Positions 41,561 to 46,075 of a stretch of 46,075 bases of DNA are shown in pieces (position 1 is the stretch's first letter; every line of letters begins with the position of its first letter). The notes beneath the pieces are model-generated. The model searched no databases and had not been told where the DNA came from. It worked only from the letters and a program-made list of their open reading frames with translations. The stretch comes from Chara braunii (Eukaryota; Streptophyta; Charophyceae; Charales; Characeae): NCBI GenBank assembly GCA_003427395.1, contig BFEA01000052.1:849810-895884 (forward strand). The letters are read 5' to 3'. A program made the translations under genes and the position numbers.

Positions 41561-42787
41561 GGTGGGATTTGGATGTCGGTACCGCATCCGTTCAGGATAT
41601 ATGACTAGGCGAAAGCCGCCCACGAGGGAACAACAGCACCGACCATCGACATAAATGAGTGGTACTGGTCCAACATTGGGGACAACGTTAAATTTATTGT
41701 TAAAAATTGTCTTGTCTGTGCGTCACACAAGACGCCGATTCAGCCATCTAGGTCGATAGTGCCCACCGTAGTCCAACGACCATTTAAGAGGGTAAGCATG
41801 GATACGATGGATATCGTCGTGCCCCCTGGACCAAATAACTGTGAGTATTCAATTTTCTTGGTGTTCGTCGACCACTTTTCAAAGTGGATCGAGGCCTACC
41901 CATGTCGGACTAGACAGATGGCGGAAATAGCACGGTATTTCAACCGTTTCCTCGGGATGCATTAGGATACCGACGAAATCGTTATGGACAATGGAGAAGA
42001 GTTCTGAGGGGAGGTTATGAGGAATCTAGTCGCACATAGGGTGTCTATTCGTAATACCGCCCCCCATATGTCTCAATTGAACAGCCTCGTAGAAAACGTC
42101 AACCGAGTAATTAAAACGGCACTCCGACGGAATATCGCAGTTAGGGACACGAGGCAGTGGCCTGATATTGTAGGTCATATCTTGGCCATACACCGAGGGA
42201 CCCCACATCAATCTACGGGATTTCGCCATTTCAATTATGAACCAACAACCTAGCCTGTGTCTCGATACTGAACCTGAATGATGAAACGACACTCGGCCGA
42301 CGTCCCACGAGAGCAACAGCTAAGGAAAAGGCCAAACGCCATTTGGAGCTTATGGAATGGACCATTCCGAGATTGGCCCGAAAAAAGGCAGAGAATGACC
42401 GAATTGGCCCACGGCCGCCAGGTCCGCAGTTACGAGGCCCGAAACGGGAATGCAGGTCCCCGACCCCAGTATAAATTAGGGGACTTGGTGCAGGTGAGGG
42501 AATGTGCTCGTCAAGGGAAACTGACGCCACGATTCTTCGGGTGCTTTCGAGTGATCGAGCTCGGGCCTAACGGTGTGGACACCGTGCGCCTCACTCCCGA
42601 AGTGACGGGCAGTCGGTCTACTAGACCCATAGCCCACTACGTATCCTACCTCCGCCATCTCCAAGTCCCTGCTTCCTCCCCTCCCTCTCAAACTGGATCG
42701 CCTTCGGAATCTAAGTCCGAGTGGGAAAGCGACGTTCCCCATTCTCTTTCTTCTCCCCAGTCATCTTCTCCTTCCTCTTCGCCATGA
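41561..42787 (+). pseudogene. Element A integrase
   Basis: Frame from the C junction: TAG at 41606, the zinc domain with one His (AHEGTT) and CLVCASHK (the first His position is Lys or lost at the stop). The core has Asp at 41810 (MDIVVPP), Asp at 41987 (VMDNGEEF) and Glu at 42092 (SLVENVNR). D2-E spacing is 34 residues, one shorter than canonical. Stops lie at 41963 and 42006. After further stops near 42251-42275 the C-terminal module QYKLGDLVQV, PRFFGCFRVIELGPNG and RPIAHYVSYLRHL appears, then a Ser-rich tail to TGA 42785. Non-functional. Confidence 0.85.
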
Positions 42788-43761
42788 GTTTTTCCACGGA
42801 GCAGGTACTCAGTGAGCGGATGCTAACGCCATGCGGGCACATCTTGGTGATCAAGCAGGTTCATCATCCGCGTATCAGGCCGGACATGGACGTCATCAAA
42901 TTTGCTCAGTTTTTCAGCACGGCAAGCGTGCATGCGGCAATAGATTTCCTATTAGTGATACCCAACAGCAAGGCACAAGTGATGGTCGAAGCATCGGCCT
43001 ATCTGCGACTCTCGGCGCCTGGGACCAACCACATTTCGACAATTGTGTCCTTCAGCAGAGACATCACTACGGTGGATCCGAGGGCGCATCCGAGCATCCT
43101 CGTCTCGTTGCGAGATTGGGGAGAAGAGTTGGCGAGATCTTGGAGTCAACTGCTTGCGCGGCGGCGGAAAAACATCGTGAATACTAATAGTGTTGACCTG
43201 GACGACATCCGTGCTCTCCGGCAGAATCCCGCACTATCTCTCCCTGCGCTCGTCGCTTTTTCGCGTCCGTCACATATTCTTTACCTTCAACCTCCCCTCT
43301 GTTTTCCCTGTCTTCTGGCAGTCGGCGCTCCATCCCCGTCTCTCTTTCTGCGTGCGGTCGTTGACAGTTCCTCTCATTAAGCCCGAACATTGGCAAGGGT
43401 GGTGGCGAACCTATGCGACTCTGTCTCTATGTTTAGTCGAGATCGAGCTGAAGTGGACCCGGGACACCGAGCACCACGCCATGAGCAAAGACGTAGAATT
43501 ACTCATCATTCAAGCTTGGAGAATGGAGGTAGAGGGAGATCTGTTGGGATTCGTCTTCGGATTGGTGGACGCCGAACATCGATAACCGATCGTAGGGGAA
43601 CTTCTAATCCTCCTGACGCAGCTGTTGGACGATCTACCGATCAACGTCATCTCGCACTGCGACGAGAGTCAGACACTGCATATTCTTTCGCGCAGCCTGG
43701 CGCCGTACCTTCAGGGGTCGACATGCTTGGAAGGTAATTGGGACAACCATAATTACCCGTC
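42784..43761 (+). pseudogene. Element A accessory ORF overlapping integrase (ATGA)
   Basis: ATG 42784 overlaps the integrase TGA (42785-42787) by the ATGA arrangement. The frame reads MSFSTEQVLSERMLTPCGH, HHPRIRPDMDVIKFAQFF, VIPNSKAQVMVEASAYLRL and SILVSLRDWGEELARSWSQL to 43380. Protein-like sequence then continues in another frame (WQGWWRTYATLSLCLVEIEL; MSKDVELLIIQAWRMEVEG), stops at 43583 and goes on (GELLILLTQLLDDLPINVI) to about 43740. The pyrimidine-rich CTGTCTTCTGGCAG at about 43308-43321 resembles an acceptor, so the shift may be an intron or a frameshift. No family is recognised. Confidence 0.5.
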
Positions 43762-43764
43762 ACA

Positions 43765-44244
43765 TTGTATTACCTAAGCCCCACGGAGATAAATGATATT
43801 CTATTCTTTCGTCGAGGTGAGCCGGCATCGGAAAACGAAGAGGAAGAAGACGAGGAAGAGGAGGACGAATCGGAAGGTACCTCCGAGGAAGATGAATATT
43901 ATAGCGAGCATAGTGAGCATGAGTCGAGGGCGATAAGTGAAGAAGAAGAAGAAGAAGAAGACTGATAAGAGGAAGCGGAGGGAGTGAGTGAGGGGGAAGA
44001 GGCGGGACAGGCGGAGACGCAGAGAGAAGACCTTGCGGAAGCGGAGCGACGGAGGGCAGAAATAGCGGAAGGAAAGCAGTCATTAGAGCAGCCGGTGGGA
44101 ACCAATTTGCCAATTCTAGACTATCCGACTCGAGATCCGGAGCTGCCGCCGATGGAGGAAGATGAGCATCGTGCTGCAGAGACTTCGAGCGCGCTGACGT
44201 GGAGGCAACAGAGCTGCTCCCCCTCCCCTTCCCCCCGTCCCTAA
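43765..44244 (+). pseudogene. Element A acidic C-terminal ORF
   Basis: MYYLSPTEINDILFFRRGEP, then a long Glu/Asp/Ser-rich block (EEEEDEEEEDESEG...) to a stop at 43963. The same frame continues: a helical Glu/Ala/Arg segment (AETQREDLAEAERRRAEIAE), YPTRDPELPPMEED and a Ser/Pro-Arg tail. It resembles disordered acidic regions seen near gag or accessory proteins of algal and bryophyte gypsy elements (from memory). The function is unknown. Confidence 0.45.
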
Positions 44245-44254
44245 GTTCGAGCAC

Positions 44255-44788
44255 GTGCCGATGCGGGGCATCGGGCCACGTCCCCAGTTATTATCCCGTT
44301 GTCCCCTTGATTACCTCACATTCTGGCAGATCGACACCCCGCTCGCATTTCCCCAAAATCCCTTCCCATATTCCCTCTTTTGCCAATTCTACGCTACTCG
44401 CCTCGCCGTCATAGTGTACCCGCATCCCACTACTCAGTGTGTTTCCCCATCTTTTTGCCTTCACGTTCTTCTTTTCCGCGTCGCGTGGCGGGATCACAAT
44501 GTGATCGATGTCTACTGCACGATCACAGGAACTATTCCCGTGTGCGCAGATCACAAGCAATTCCATGCGGCCTTGCTTCGCACCTTTTCCACTCTCTATC
44601 CCGACTACCTTGCTTCTCTCCCCCATGGCAACCATCGTTTCCCCCACATACACCGCACCATCAGGTACCTTGAGCTTCCCGGAACGGTAGCAGGGAGGAC
44701 GAACTTCTTGCCCACACTTCCAAGTGAACATCCTCCACCCCCGACTTCTGTATTCAGACTCTCTTACCCTCCTCCCTCGGGATATTAA
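44255..44788 (+). CDS. Hypothetical ORF at 3' end of element A
   Basis: A 177-codon frame starting MPMRGIGPRPQLLSRCP, with aromatic and Cys-rich content (FCQFYATRLAVIVYPHP; FCLHVLLFRVAWRDHNVIDV; LLRTFSTLYPDYLASLPHG). It reads like protein but matches no family I know. It ends 8 nt before the putative PPT. It may be an accessory ORF of A. Confidence 0.4.
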   Translation: MPMRGIGPRPQLLSRCPLDYLTFWQIDTPLAFPQNPFPYSLFCQFYATRLAVIVYPHPTTQCVSPSFCLHVLLFRVAWRDHNVIDVYCTITGTIPVCADHKQFHAALLRTFSTLYPDYLASLPHGNHRFPHIHRTIRYLELPGTVAGRTNFLPTLPSEHPPPPTSVFRLSYPPPSGY

Positions 44789-44795
44789 AGGCGGG

Positions 44796-45965
44796 TGCGA
44801 TGATTACGACGTGTCAGCAAGACGACTTTCACACTCTTATCCTACGGTAATGGCACGTGTGATCTCGGCGAAATAATGAGTCCTTTCTTCTTCCTGGATT
44901 TGGAGAGATATGGGTGCAAGCGGGAGCTTGCACAGGATGAAACCCCCTTGGTGTCACATATGTGACGAGCTCTTTTTCTGTTAAGCGCCATCTTCTGCGC
45001 AATCGGGATTGGGGTGGAGAGGGGTTACATAAAAAGGATCGGGGATAAATTGCATGGCAGTCCCTCCTTCTTGATTTTCCGACGTTCTCTCCTTGGTCCC
45101 TCGACAGAAGGAAGGCGGGGATTATGAACTTTGGGTTAGTTGGCCAACTTGGCCCGCGCCTTAGTGAGCGCAGGGGAATAATGTCCGCGATGATTCTTTT
45201 TTTTCTCTTTTTTTTTTCTTCATTTTTCAACAAAGGTTTGTTTTTGGGCGCGACAATCGCGCGGGGAATTCCTTCGGAATTTTGAATTGGTGATGAACCC
45301 GTGTGGGTTCTCGAAATTTCTTTTTGCAATTAGGATCTTAATTAGACTAGGAAATTGAGTATCTCGTAATTTTTGCCTGTAACTGCACTTCGCTTCTTAC
45401 TTGCGCACGCTTTGCTGCACCTGGGTCTACGCTCTGTTCCCGTCGCGCCTAAATTCCAATCTCAACTGTAATCTCTTCTTGCTCTTTCCTCACCTGCGCG
45501 GATGTAACTGTAATCTTCCCCTTTCTTGATACTCTTTCCCACGTCGCCGCATGCGCTCTCCCTTCTCTATCTCATTGGCAGGGCGGTGCATGACTGGATC
45601 GAAGTATGGAGTGAGGCTACGTCCCCCACGTCGCGGCCCAGCCATGCAGCCGTAGGCACTTCCTCCTTCCTTTCTCCTATCCTTCTCGGGCAATCCCGAT
45701 TATTGCGCGCTGGAGTACAAGTTGTAAATTTCGCAAGCGTGATTAATTAACTATCTAATCCACTTGGGAGTTAGCGCGGTCGGGAGGATCGACTAACGAG
45801 CAGAAAGACGGTGAGTAGAGAGTTGGGCGATCCGACGAGCTGGTGCTGAGTATGTGGGGTTGACGCGTGGCCGCGAGGGACTGTGGCACGCGGGCGAGTC
45901 TGACTTGCATGCGTGGGCCAAGCGGGGTGACGTATCTGTATGGTTTGGGGGTGCGGGCAAGAAAC
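44796..45965 (+). repeat. Possible element A 3' LTR or flank
   Basis: Follows the purine run at 44787-44795 with TGCGATGATTACG. It holds a TATA-like CATAAAAAGG at about 45030 and T-rich tracts at 45197-45225. No matching 5' copy exists in the window, so LTR status cannot be shown. No gene is supported. Confidence 0.35.
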
Positions 45966-45983
45966 TGCCCGCACCAGGAAGGT

Positions 45984-45984
<1 letters not shown>

Positions 45985-46075
<91 letters not shown>
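45985..46075. repeat. (GA)n microsatellite at window end
   Basis: About 90 bp of pure GA to the window edge. Confidence 0.95.

Larger units (their letters stand above)
41561..44795 (+). mobile_element. Ty3/gypsy element A, right part
   Basis: Continues A's pol in frame directly after C (GIWMSVPHPFRIYD). Integrase, an ORF overlapping its end, further accessory frames and an acidic ORF follow. A purine run AAAGGCGGG followed by TG (44787-44797) may be the PPT and the start of A's 3' LTR. Confidence 0.8.

Overview
The window looks like nuclear DNA of a streptophyte, most likely a charophyte alga such as Chara. This is an inference, and the species is only moderately supported. Its basis is a Ty3/gypsy element with a plant-type tRNA-Asp primer-binding site, a plant-type U6 snRNA fragment inside an LTR, an 18S rRNA 3'-end fragment, an organelle-type group II intron reverse-transcriptase relic, and an extreme load of dinucleotide microsatellites. 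I found no intact host gene. Nearly everything recognisable is repeat or decayed mobile DNA.

Left region (1-14.1 kb). This is a mosaic of microsatellites ((CA)n, (GA)n/(CT)n, (CCTA)n, (AATC)n, GGA- and GGC-rich minisatellites), fold-back or MITE-like palindromes, tRNA-derived SINE-like pieces, and fossil fragments. The largest structure is a 2.57-kb inverted repeat (arms 5095-6076 and 6669-7664) whose arms carry a tRNA-like Pol III head. Two fossils are clear: a group II intron RT fragment with a YADD motif (11461-11688) and the last ~130 nt of an 18S rRNA (11911-12039).

Right region (14.1-46 kb). These are nested LTR retrotransposons. Element A is a Ty3/gypsy relic with protease, RT, RNase H, a PHD-like zinc finger, integrase and accessory ORFs. 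It is split at the start of its integrase: 14.9-18.39 kb on the left and 41.56-44.8 kb on the right. The reading frame resumes across the gap. The split was caused by element C (18390-41560), a second Ty3/gypsy element with ~2.27-kb LTRs bounded by TGTCG...CGACA. C has a tRNA-Asp PBS at 20661, a 5' gag with a CCHC knuckle, then PR-RT-RH-INT in order, and a second gag-like ORF downstream of integrase. C's 3' LTR is itself split by a 7.3-kb segment D (33388-40713). A diverged LTR related to C's U5 half lies in opposite orientation at 14091-14880 and abuts the truncated 5' end of A.

The most unusual structure is inside D: about 17 copies of an imperfect hairpin (38051-39333), each with an invariant TAAGTT loop. 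The flanking arms change in a compensatory way from copy to copy, which suggests a structured RNA or DNA hairpin array. The U6 snRNA-like stretch in both C LTRs, the paired gag-like ORFs of C and the PHD-like finger of A are also notable. All retroelement genes here carry stops or frameshifts; many stops sit where a Trp codon is expected (TGG to TGA/TAG).
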